Notes: a model not told the origin generated them from the letters alone. A stretch of DNA of 5,645 nt from Bacillota bacterium (GCA_021820645.1 JAKADJ010000181.1:1-5645), one strand, 5' to 3'. Numbered from the stretch's first letter, positions 1 through 4,554 are shown. Program-made: numbers and translations.

Positions 1-1
1 T

Positions 2-76
2 GCGCCCGTAGTGAAGTGGATATCACGCAGGCCTCCGGAGCCTGAAGCAGGGGTTCGAGTCCCTTCGGGCGCACCA
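2..76 (+). tRNA. tRNA-Arg (anticodon CCG), CCA encoded
   Basis: A complete cloverleaf can be folded by eye. The acceptor stem GCGCCCG (2-8) pairs perfectly with CGGGCGC (66-72), followed by discriminator A73 and an encoded CCA (74-76). The D stem is GTGA/TCAC (11-14 with 23-26), with GG in the loop. The anticodon stem is CAGGC/GCCTG (28-32 with 40-44) and its loop CTCCGGA places anticodon CCG at 35-37, which reads the Arg codon CGG. The T stem is AGGGG/CCCTT (49-53 with 61-65) around the canonical TTCGAGT loop. The variable loop is short (class I). No promoter is visible because the window begins one base before the gene. tRNA 3' ends are common integration sites for tyrosine recombinases, which fits the accessory-looking DNA to the right. 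Confidence 0.96.
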
Positions 77-84
77 AAAGTTTG

Positions 85-118
85 AAACCCGCATCCCACA
101 ACGGATTGCGGGTTTTTT
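85..118 (+). terminator. Rho-independent terminator of tRNA-Arg
   Basis: AAACCCGCA (85-93) pairs with TGCGGGTTT (107-115). Three further pairs (TCC 94-96 with GGA 103-105) lie beyond a one-base bulge, closing a six-base loop. The right arm runs into a stretch of six T's (113-118). It lies nine bases after the tRNA CCA end and is the natural 3' end of that transcript. Confidence 0.85.
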
Positions 119-136
119 GTTTCTCGAAAAACCGCC

Positions 137-158
137 ACGGGCCGCAGAACGGGCCGTA
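137..158 (+). repeat. Compound direct repeat, copy 1
   Basis: Two units of ACGGGCCG(C/T)A start at 137 and 149, 12 bp apart, joined by GA. The whole 22-bp block recurs in the same orientation at 263-285 with one inserted base and one C/T change in the last unit. The function is unknown. Next to a tRNA, such spaced repeats could be arm-type protein-binding sites of an integrated element. Confidence 0.7.
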
Positions 159-166
159 GGAAAATA

Positions 167-178
167 CGCAGTACTGCG
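167..178. repeat. Perfect 12-bp palindrome CGCAGTACTGCG
   Basis: CGCAGTACTGCG equals its own reverse complement. It lies between the tRNA terminator and the repressor terminator, away from any gene start. It has no spacer, so it suits a dimeric DNA-binding protein better than an RNA hairpin. Confidence 0.6.
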
Positions 179-181
179 CAT

Positions 182-221
182 GACACCCCACAACGTACCG
201 GGATACCCCACAAACCGATCC
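182..221 (+). repeat. Two degenerate 20-bp tandem units around ACCCCACAA
   Basis: ACCCCACAA occurs exactly at 185-193 and 205-213. The 20-bp units 182-201 and 202-221 match at most positions (GA-ACCCCACAA-...-ACC pattern). A looser CCCCACACA follows at 223-231. The 20-bp spacing is close to two helical turns. No function is assigned. Confidence 0.45.
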
Positions 222-231
222 CCCCACACAC

Positions 232-264
232 AAAAAGTCGACCGATCCCGGCGGACCGATCGAC
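232..264 (-). terminator. Rho-independent terminator of the XRE repressor gene
   Basis: On the minus strand GTCGATCGGTCC pairs over 12 positions (two of them G-T) with GGATCGGTCGAC, around a GCCG loop (plus-strand 237-264). It is followed at once by TTTTT (232-236). It lies about 35 bp past the repressor stop codon and faces the right way. The repeated ACCGATC words in this stretch are largely explained by this stem. Confidence 0.85.
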
Positions 265-285
265 GGGCCGCAGACACGGGCCGCA
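263..285 (+). repeat. Compound direct repeat, copy 2
   Basis: ACGGGCCGCA units start at 263 and 276, 13 bp apart, joined by GAC. Together they repeat the block at 137-158. Its first two bases overlap the repressor terminator stem and it ends 13 bp before the repressor stop codon, so it is intergenic. Confidence 0.7.
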
Positions 286-298
286 CGCGTTAGAGCGA

Positions 299-871
299 TT
301 AATCCTTCCGGCGAAAGACATCTTCGGCACTATCCAACGCCGCATCCGTGGCTCGAAGAAACCATTCGGCAAAACCTGGCCAACGGTAGCCCCGTTGGGG
401 GTCTCGGACTACCTCCATGGCGACTTCCAGCTCGGGCGGGAGCGGGACATTCGTGCCGAGTTCTCGGGCCTTCGTGGTCATTTTCAGCAAATGACTGGCA
501 GACGGTTCGAGGCCATACATGACCGCGCGCGCCACAAATTCTTGCAGGCCGGCCGGCCAATCAGGCGGGGGCGGGCCGATGTCGCTCACCTGCCAGCGCT
601 CTGCCAATTGTTTCGTGGGCCACGGAGTCGGCCCCGACAGGTCGGGGATCTGGGGGCCGATGCCATCCCGAAGCCATTGCACCCGGACGCCAAAAAAATT
701 CGCCAGTTTCGTGATGCTGCTGGGACCAGGGGCAATGCGCCCGACTTCCCAATTGGCGATAATCGAATAGCTCAAGCCTAACTGTGCCGCCAATCGTCGT
801 AACGTGAGCCCGCGTTCACGCCGCAACGTCCGGAGTCGAGCGCCCATGCGTCGCAGTTGATCATCCGTCAT
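299..871 (-). CDS. XRE (Cro/C1-type) transcriptional repressor, 190 aa
   Basis: A DNA-binding regulator. Residues ~9-67 form a Cro/C1 HTH: the pattern RLRTLRRERGLTLRRLA is followed by QLGLSYSIIANWEVGR, with the recognition helix around 34-42, and by the LANFFGV helix. Residues ~75-190 are unrecognised. They contain a proline-rich linker (PPPPDWP) and look helical towards the end. There is no Ser/Lys S24 self-cleavage domain, so SOS-type autoproteolysis is not indicated. I chose ATG at 871 because AAGGCGG lies seven bases upstream of it; the in-frame GTG at 877 leaves only one base of spacing. The gene is divergent from the small HTH gene at 996, across a 124-bp spacer with repeats suited to operators. 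It has its own terminator at 232-264. It probably represses itself and the rightward genes, as in phage or integrative-element switches, but this is inferred from layout. Confidence 0.88.
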   Translation of the reverse strand: MTDDQLRRMGARLRTLRRERGLTLRRLAAQLGLSYSIIANWEVGRIAPGPSSITKLANFFGVRVQWLRDGIGPQIPDLSGPTPWPTKQLAERWQVSDIGPPPPDWPAGLQEFVARAVMYGLEPSASHLLKMTTKARELGTNVPLPPELEVAMEVVRDPQRGYRWPGFAEWFLRATDAALDSAEDVFRRKD

Positions 872-995
872 ACCCACACCGCCTTAATGGTTTGATGACA
901 CGGTTATTTTTGTATTGTGTTGTTTTCTTTATTCACGGTATATGGTATGCTTATTCCTGTCAAGAAAACAAATCAAAACATCACAGGGGGATATT
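865..995. promoter_or_regulatory. Divergent promoter/operator region
   Basis: This AT-rich spacer separates the leftward repressor gene from the rightward HTH gene. It contains a perfect 10-bp inverted repeat, TTGTTTTCTT (920-929) and AAGAAAACAA (962-971). It also contains a direct repeat TTATTC (929-934 and 951-956), whose copies are 22 bp apart, and GGTAT twice (937-941 and 944-948). Candidate rightward promoter hexamers are TTGTGT (915-920) and TATATG (939-944), 18 bp apart, but both are weak matches. No convincing leftward promoter could be picked. The repeats straddle the likely promoter, as operators for the repressor or the small HTH protein would. Confidence 0.45.
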
Positions 996-1205
996 ATGGC
1001 ACGCAAAGTAAAACCGATCAACGCATCGCAAAAGTATTGTTCGCCCCGACAAGCCGCGAAGGCCATGGGCTGTAGCGAATACTTGATTTATAAGACCTAT
1101 CACGCGGGGAGGATTCCGGGGGCCCGGGCTTTGGGTGACCGCGTCCTTATCCCGGTGCAGTGGGTGTATGGGACCGATGTCCTCGACGGAGGGATGGCGC
1201 AATAA
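996..1205 (+). CDS. Excisionase/MerR-like helix-turn-helix protein, 69 aa
   Basis: A small DNA-binding protein. After a basic N-terminus (ARKVKPINAS), residues ~15-55 fit the winged HTH of the excisionase/HTH_17 type. SPRQAAKAMGCSEYLIYKTY is the two-helix unit, HAGRIPGARALGDRVLIP gives the wing, and a final QWV helix follows. I chose ATG at 996 because AGGGGG (985-990) lies five bases upstream; the upstream start at 915 has no ribosome site and would cover the promoter. In integrative elements such proteins bend DNA for excision or act as small regulators. Lying opposite an XRE repressor, it is a plausible Cro- or Xis-like partner. No recombinase is in the window to confirm the Xis role. Confidence 0.82.
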   Translation: MARKVKPINASQKYCSPRQAAKAMGCSEYLIYKTYHAGRIPGARALGDRVLIPVQWVYGTDVLDGGMAQ

Positions 1206-1239
1206 CCAAGGGCAATCGGCCAGGAGATCGCGCGGGGGG

Positions 1240-1326
1240 ATGGCCTCCCGCCCTCGGGCTGAATGGAAAAAATTTTGGGGCCAGGTACGGCGACGAAACC
1301 TCCGGAAGCATGGTGGCGTTGTATGA
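1240..1326 (+). CDS. Possible 28-aa basic peptide
   Basis: A short frame begins at ATG 1240 and ends at TGA 1324-1326. It lies in the gap between the HTH gene and the 94-aa gene. The product is strongly basic and Trp-containing (AEWKKFWGQVRRRNLRKHGG). AGGAGA at 1222-1227 is a purine-rich site, but its 12-bp spacing is longer than ideal; GGGGGG (1234-1239) abuts the start. No family is recognised. It may be a real leader-type or DNA-binding peptide, or chance. Confidence 0.22.
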   Translation: MASRPRAEWKKFWGQVRRRNLRKHGGVV

Positions 1327-1358
1327 TAAAGACGCCACACCAACAAGGAGCACCGACG

Positions 1359-1643
1359 ATGCCGATGCCGAAAGAGGAGACCTCAGATCGATCTATGCCG
1401 TCGCGACCAGGGCGGGCCACATGGACACGCCCGGCGCAGCCGTGGGGATTCGATGTGACGGCGGTGGGCGTCACGCTTTTTTATGACGCTGTGCCAATTT
1501 TGGGCCCGACTCGTGATTGGATCCGAATTTTTGAGGCGCTGCGACCCGTGACCCCAGAAACCTTGTGCCTGATGAGGGACCTATCGCGGGTGTGGCAGGT
1601 CATGGACCACCTTGATCGGATGAGAATGCACATGGCACCATGA
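1359..1643 (+). CDS. Hypothetical protein, 94 aa
   Basis: I do not recognise this protein. The start is well supported: AAGGAG (1345-1350) lies eight bases before ATG 1359. Longer in-frame starts at 1263 and 1323 lack such a site. The first ~28 residues are polar, rich in Pro, Arg and Ser, and probably disordered. Residues ~29-48 form a hydrophobic segment (WGFDVTAVGVTLFYDAVPIL), and residues 65-92 look like a helix rich in Met and Arg (TPETLCLMRDLSRVWQVMDH). No catalytic motif, signal peptide or clear membrane segment stands out. It lies 153 bp after the HTH gene and 61 bp before the zinc-finger-like gene, all on the plus strand with no terminator seen between them, so the three may be co-transcribed. 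Confidence 0.65.
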   Translation: MPMPKEETSDRSMPSRPGRATWTRPAQPWGFDVTAVGVTLFYDAVPILGPTRDWIRIFEALRPVTPETLCLMRDLSRVWQVMDHLDRMRMHMAP

Positions 1644-1704
1644 CGAGGACTCTAAGCAGGACCCCAGATCCTTACCCGCACTACATGCTGAAAGGAACAT
1701 TCCC

Positions 1705-1905
1705 ATGCAAACGTTACTGACCTTTTTTCGGTCGCTCGCCAAAGCCAAAATGGTGCGACATTCGCCTCGATGTTTTTGTGGTCAGCCCGCTTCAGTAAGG
1801 CTGGCGCACTCTCTCTATTTTTACTGCCCGGAACATGCCCGAGATACGACGGTCGTCTATCGGCACTGGCTACGTCGAGGTGGTGAGTCGCGGTTTGGAA
1901 CGTAG
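1705..1905 (+). CDS. Small putative zinc-binding protein, 66 aa
   Basis: The start is clear: AAAGGAA (1691-1697) lies seven bases before ATG 1705. The N-terminus is basic and amphipathic (QTLLTFFRSLAKAKMVRH). C23-x-C25-G follows, then 15 residues, then C41-P-E-H44. This CxC...CxxH arrangement resembles a treble-clef or zinc-ribbon-like knuckle. The tail is basic (YRHWLRRGGESRFGT). Small proteins of this kind are common in phage and plasmid early regions and may bind nucleic acid or a host protein, but no specific family is recognised. It is the last intact gene of the rightward cluster. The region after it is degraded, so the original operon may have continued further. Confidence 0.68.
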   Translation: MQTLLTFFRSLAKAKMVRHSPRCFCGQPASVRLAHSLYFYCPEHARDTTVVYRHWLRRGGESRFGT

Positions 1906-2112
1906 GTCATCCATGACTGCGATGTGAGTGCCAGGGGCCCACCGTAAGCATCGTTCGATGACCGTTTTTCCGGGGGTAGTAGGCCAACACGATAAGATCT
2001 TTCCCACATAAAACCCTTAGCCTTATCTATGGGGATATCAAGCAACAATCATGAGTCCCACGCTGATAACCAGGCATGCGAGGGGTTCGCTCGCGAGGTC
2101 ACCATGCTGTGA
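1906..2112. other. Gene-poor stretch with no supported feature
   Basis: No frame on either strand here has a credible start and family resemblance. There is a small perfect repeat GTCAT/ATGAC (1906-1917) and a five-pair hairpin CATCG/CGATG (1949-1960), with T5 five bases further on. The two-base loop and weak stem make a terminator unconvincing. It probably represents decayed or non-coding DNA past the small-gene cluster. Confidence 0.5.
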
Positions 2113-2223
2113 TATACCTGGATCCAGACCGATCATCTGATCGTCAACGATATGGCTGCCATGACGGGCGTCAGCCGGGCCACCTTGTATCGGTTAGCGC
2201 GACAAACCAATCGCCTGAAATAG
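2113..2223 (+). pseudogene. Remnant of an HTH protein (resolvase-tail-like)
   Basis: The frame between TGA 2110-2112 and TAG 2221-2223 encodes 36 residues that end in a clear helix-turn-helix: VNDMAAMTGVSRATLYRLAR. The GVSRATLYR core is the kind seen at the C-terminus of serine recombinases of the Hin/TnpR group, and also in other HTH regulators. There is no ribosome site, and the first ATG (2152) falls just before the HTH. The piece therefore looks like the 3' end of a gene whose front is lost or scrambled. A reading continues upstream only past the TGA. It could be a leftover of a transposon resolvase; the identification is tentative. Confidence 0.4.
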
Positions 2224-2233
2224 GCGGGATAGA

Positions 2234-2254
2234 AAGAGGGCTGTTCAGCCTCTT
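2234..2254. other. Hairpin between HTH remnant and IS4 element
   Basis: AAGAGGGCTG (2234-2243) pairs with CAGCCTCTT (2246-2254) apart from one bulged G. The tight loop opens to four bases. On the minus strand it is followed by TTCTAT, so it might weakly terminate transcripts leaving the IS4 element leftward. On the plus strand no T-run follows. Confidence 0.35.
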
Positions 2255-2296
2255 CGTTACGGCATTAACGCGGCTTAAGAGTTGTGTTACTTAGTG

Positions 2297-2303
2297 TTAC
2301 AAT
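2297..2303 (+). repeat. IS4 element target-site duplication, left copy (TTACAAT)
   Basis: TTACAAT directly abuts the left inverted repeat and matches TTACAAT at 3826-3832 beside the right one. Extending by one base breaks the match, so the duplication is exactly 7 bp. Confidence 0.85.
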
Positions 2304-2316
2304 CTCAAGTTTCTCA
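2304..2316 (+). repeat. IS4 element left terminal inverted repeat
   Basis: CTCAAGTTTCTCA is identical to the reverse complement of 3813-3825. The last three bases are also the complement of the transposase TGA stop. Confidence 0.88.
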
Positions 2317-3671
2317 GGCCGAAATGGCGAGTTTTCGGCTTAACGACGCGGGGATTTGGTCATAAAATACCCTCAACAGGCGATTCATCTCGGTTTCGGA
2401 TAGGTGTAACTCTTCCGATAAAGCAGCCCGGAGGGCTGTCATAAGTAGATGCCAGGCTTCCATGAAGCGGAGGTCGGCCATTTCATCGCACATGGTCCAG
2501 AATAGGGTGCCGATCGTGCGCGGATCGGCCTCGTCGCGTGCCGCGACGGCTAAAAGTTGGTAACGAAGAAAGACGATCGTGGTGTGGGACACCAAATGGT
2601 CGTAGGACCGGCCGTGAAATCCGTGCACCCAATTCGGGACCGATTTGGCGGCTTTGAAAAAGACTTCGATGTCCCACCGCTTCCCATACAGGCGGATGAC
2701 CTCGTCGGCCGACAAGGTGATGTCGGTGGTGATGAGAGCGAGCCACTTCTTGGAGCCGCGACGGCGGTCACGCACGAATACGAGTTGCACAGGCTGACTC
2801 CCATCGTGGGTCTCCAGTTGGACTGAAACGACCGCGAGGATGCGTGCTTTACTTGGCCGCTTCTTGACGTGCGCATAGAGTTCCTTTAGGGTATAGCGTT
2901 TTCCTTCATACGTGTAACGGACGGTCTTCATGGCCTTGACCATGGCGACGACGTGGAGATGCTGTTCCTGAACGATTTGTCGCAGTAGGCGCGGAAACGC
3001 AAACCAGCTATCGAATAACACGTAGCGGGCCTTGAGGCCCGCTGCCTGGGCCTCGTCGAGTAGTTGCAACACCACATCCGGCGCCTTTTGCCAGCTTTCT
3101 CGGCGTCTACGGTAGCCCACCGTGCGTTTGTCAATCCGCGCATCCACCGGTTGGAGACGGTTGCTCGCCTGTTCCGAGCTGAGGAGGGAGAACGCCGCCG
3201 GGAGAAACGTGGTGCCGTCCGACCAGCCTAACGTGAGTAGCCGGAATCCCTTGCGATACACGTGCTCCACATGGTCATACACCCGGGCTAACCACTCCAC
3301 TTTCTTGCTGCGGGAGCGGTTAACCAACGAATCGTCAAAAATAAAGACCGCGTCCCGGTCGGGGTTGACTAAGCTTCCCAACCACTGCGCGATGGCCATG
3401 GAGGTCATGAGGAGCAGGCGTCGCCAATTGTACCGCGACGATGCCAAAAAGCGATACACCGTGTCTTTTTCGGGGTGTCCGGGTCGTCGCGGAGCAGGGT
3501 GCGGTAAAAATTGCGCTGCGTAAAAACGAGCGCCATGAGAAACTGCAACAAGCGGATCGGGCTCTCCCCGCCTTGTTTGGTAATTCCCGCTTGCTTCAGC
3601 AAGCGGCCGAGATGAAACTGGCGGAAAAAGCGTCCCAAAGTTTCGGAGATCGCTGCATCTTCTGGTATCAT
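2314..3671 (-). CDS. IS4-family transposase, frameshifted near residue 67
   Basis: A DDE transposase that would cut and join the element's ends. The N-terminal ~67 residues are read from ATG 3671 (IPEDAAISETLGRFFRQF...LLRDDPDTP). The rest lies in the -1 frame from about 3471 to TGA 2314 (EKDTVYRFLASSRYNWRR onwards). Catalytic Asp is in FIFDDSLVNRS, the second Asp in YVLFDSWFAFP, and Glu in YGKRWDIEVFFKAAK, which satisfies the IS4 Y-x2-R-x3-E-x6-K signature exactly. The joined product is ~450 aa, as usual for the group. The frame is also open from ATG 3720, giving 468 codons, but that N-terminus (SPKGCLYIDDTRRCSDLRN...) is off-frame sequence. AGGGG about 13 bases before ATG 3671 is a weak ribosome site; a TTG at 3674 is the alternative. 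Either a small deletion inactivated it or ribosomes slip at the A5 run. Confidence 0.85.
3465..3475 (-). other. Frameshift point in IS4 transposase (CCCCGAAAAAG)
   Basis: The minus strand reads CCCCGAAAAAG here. In the starting frame it is CCG AAA AAG, while the conserved downstream frame reads CCC GAA AAA GAC. A -1 shift, or gain of one base (or of four), would restore a single product. A5 followed by G resembles the A-rich slippery sites used by some insertion sequences, but it lacks the sixth A of a classic A AAA AAG heptamer. Confidence 0.7.
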
Positions 3672-3761
3672 CAATGTAAAGACACCCCTTTGGCGATATA
3701 TGGTTGTTCAGTGCCTCCATGATATCAGCGCAGGGGGAGTTTTACCGTAATTTAAGGCAGA

Positions 3762-3790
3762 ATTAAATCGAGAAATTCTATACGGGGCAA
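3762..3790 (-). promoter_or_regulatory. Candidate promoter of IS4 transposase
   Basis: On the minus strand TTGCCC (3790-3785) lies 17 bp before TTTAAT (3767-3762). These match the sigma-70 consensus at four and five of six positions. The site is inside the element, about 90 bp upstream of the transposase start. Confidence 0.5.
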
Positions 3791-3812
3791 GGCTTTTGGG
3801 GATCGGTAAAAA

Positions 3813-3825
3813 TGAGAAACTTGAG
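3813..3825 (-). repeat. IS4 element right terminal inverted repeat
   Basis: TGAGAAACTTGAG is the perfect complement of the left end at 2304-2316. Similarity stops after 13 bp on the inner side. Confidence 0.88.
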
Positions 3826-3832
3826 TTACAAT
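3826..3832 (+). repeat. IS4 element target-site duplication, right copy (TTACAAT)
   Basis: Identical to 2297-2303 and directly adjacent to the right inverted repeat. Confidence 0.85.
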
Positions 3833-3862
3833 GTATTCCATTAACCGTTGGAGCATAGTATA

Positions 3863-3994
3863 GTGCATATTGAGCGCTTTTCGGCACGACCTGGGGTTGT
3901 GGCGCGATTAACCGCGGCCCAAATCGGGGCCCTCCGCACCCAGGTACCCGATGCACCGGGTCGGGCGCGGGCGCGTCCCTTCTTCGTGCCCTAG
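3863..3994 (+). CDS. Possible 43-aa ORF, perhaps a gene 5' fragment
   Basis: GTG 3863 opens a frame ending at TAG 3992-3994. GGAG (3850-3853) lies nine bases upstream, an acceptable ribosome site. The product (RFSARPGVVARLTAAQIGAL, then an Arg/Pro/Ala-rich tail) matches nothing I recognise. It lies just right of the IS4 element, and TTACAAT with the sequence left of the element could once have formed its promoter. It may be the front of a gene cut off around 3995-4016, where peptide-binding-protein sequence begins. Chance is also possible. Confidence 0.25.
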   Translation: MHIERFSARPGVVARLTAAQIGALRTQVPDAPGRARARPFFVP

Positions 3995-4352
3995 AGTATC
4001 CGAAGTCGCCGCCGCAAGGTGGGCAATATTTGACGCTTACGAATATAATGGGCCCGGATGGCTTCCCACCGGGGGACAAATCTTCAGTTCGACGGCCCCG
4101 CAGGGCACAGGCTACAGGAGTGCGCAAGAAGACGCCTTAATCGCCGAGACCCACCAGCCGGCGGCCAACAACGCGCAATTTCTCAAGGTGTTTGACCGAT
4201 ATGAAGCCTACACGGCGCAGCAATTACCTTTTTTGTGGCTCCCCAACCAAGCCACCATCGATGTCGTTTCACCTCACGTGCACGGCGCGGTGCGCTGGGG
4301 AAATCCGGTGACCAACGATCCCGAGTATAACCACACATACATCATAAGATAG
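3951..4352 (+). pseudogene. C-terminal fragment of ABC-transporter peptide-binding protein (SBP family 5)
   Basis: From about 4017 to TAG 4350 the frame encodes ~110 residues resembling the end of family-5 (oligopeptide/dipeptide) substrate-binding lipoproteins. These capture peptides outside the membrane and deliver them to an ABC permease. Recognisable pieces are YNGPGWLPTGGQIFSS, the helix with RYEAYTAQQLPFLWLPN, and the ending VHGAVRWGNPVTNDPEYNHT. Intact members are roughly 500-600 aa with a lipoprotein signal, so about four fifths is missing. The first ~22 residues of the open frame (from ATG 3951) do not look homologous and lack a ribosome site. The break therefore lies near 3995-4016, not at either insertion sequence. 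No permease or ATPase gene follows, so it is a stranded remnant. Confidence 0.75.
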
Positions 4353-4397
4353 CTCAGGGTGATGGGACAAGGATCCACAAACTGGCGAAAAGTAAGT

Positions 4398-4412
4398 TGA
4401 CACTAAGTGTCA
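4398..4412. repeat. 15-bp palindrome TGACACT-A-AGTGTCA
   Basis: Seven-base arms match perfectly around a single A, 45 bp after the peptide-binding fragment's stop. It begins within a TTGACA hexamer (4397-4402), but no good -10 box follows at the right distance. It could be an operator for a dimeric regulator left from the ancestral locus. Confidence 0.5.
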
Positions 4413-4492
4413 TTGCCGAGAGATGATGTCCTCGCAATCTTGATCGTTTTCTCCTCAGGACTGGCGTGTTTGATCCGAGAACTACTCATTTC

Positions 4493-4508
4493 CCGGCAAA
4501 ATTGCCGG
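4493..4508. other. Short GC hairpin CCGGCAA/TTGCCGG
   Basis: CCGGCAA (4493-4499) and TTGCCGG (4502-4508) are perfect complements around AA. It lies 47 bp past the IS1595 transposase stop. No T-run follows on either strand, so a full intrinsic terminator is not supported. Confidence 0.35.
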
Positions 4509-4554
4509 TCCATGGCAGGCCGTGCATGGGTTCTACTTCGATAGCTATACGCCC

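Larger units (their letters stand above)
2304..3825. mobile_element. Complete IS4-family insertion sequence, 1522 bp
   Basis: Both ends are visible. CTCAAGTTTCTCA (2304-2316) and its perfect complement TGAGAAACTTGAG (3813-3825) are 13-bp terminal inverted repeats, flanked by TTACAAT on both sides. One transposase gene fills the element on the minus strand, and its stop codon lies inside the left repeat. The length is normal for the family. The exact flanking duplication shows insertion as a unit and suggests the event is not very old, yet the transposase is frameshifted. The element separates the decayed HTH region from the small ORF at 3863. Its right end reads outward towards nothing with a strong promoter that I can see. 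Confidence 0.88.

Noticed and set aside
23..286. Minus-strand 87-aa frame ending ARRDSNPCFRLRRPA
   Set aside because: It is antisense to the tRNA and its terminator. The RRDSNPCF-type ending is the familiar false translation of a tRNA complement.
395..781. Plus-strand 128-aa frame
   Set aside because: It is antisense to the XRE repressor, has no ribosome site and shows no family pattern.
915..995. 27-residue N-terminal extension of the 69-aa HTH protein
   Set aside because: The upstream ATG has no ribosome site and would place coding sequence over the operator-like repeats; ATG 996 has AGGGGG at good spacing.
1949..1969. Terminator after the 66-aa gene
   Set aside because: The stem is five pairs with a two-base loop and the T5 run begins five bases after it, too weak to call.
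2076..2294. Plus-strand 72-aa frame overlapping the HTH remnant
   Set aside because: No ribosome site or family resemblance. The recognisable HTH is in a different frame of the same DNA.
3472..3720. N-terminal ~83 residues of the 468-codon transposase frame
   Set aside because: This part is off-frame sequence; the conserved transposase N-terminus is encoded in the frame from 3671.
4407..4544. 45-aa plus-strand frame with a hydrophobic segment (VLAILIVFSSGLACLI), possibly a permease start
   Set aside because: GTG 4407 lies inside the palindrome without a ribosome site, the tail is not permease-like, and it would overlap the tentative IS1595 end.
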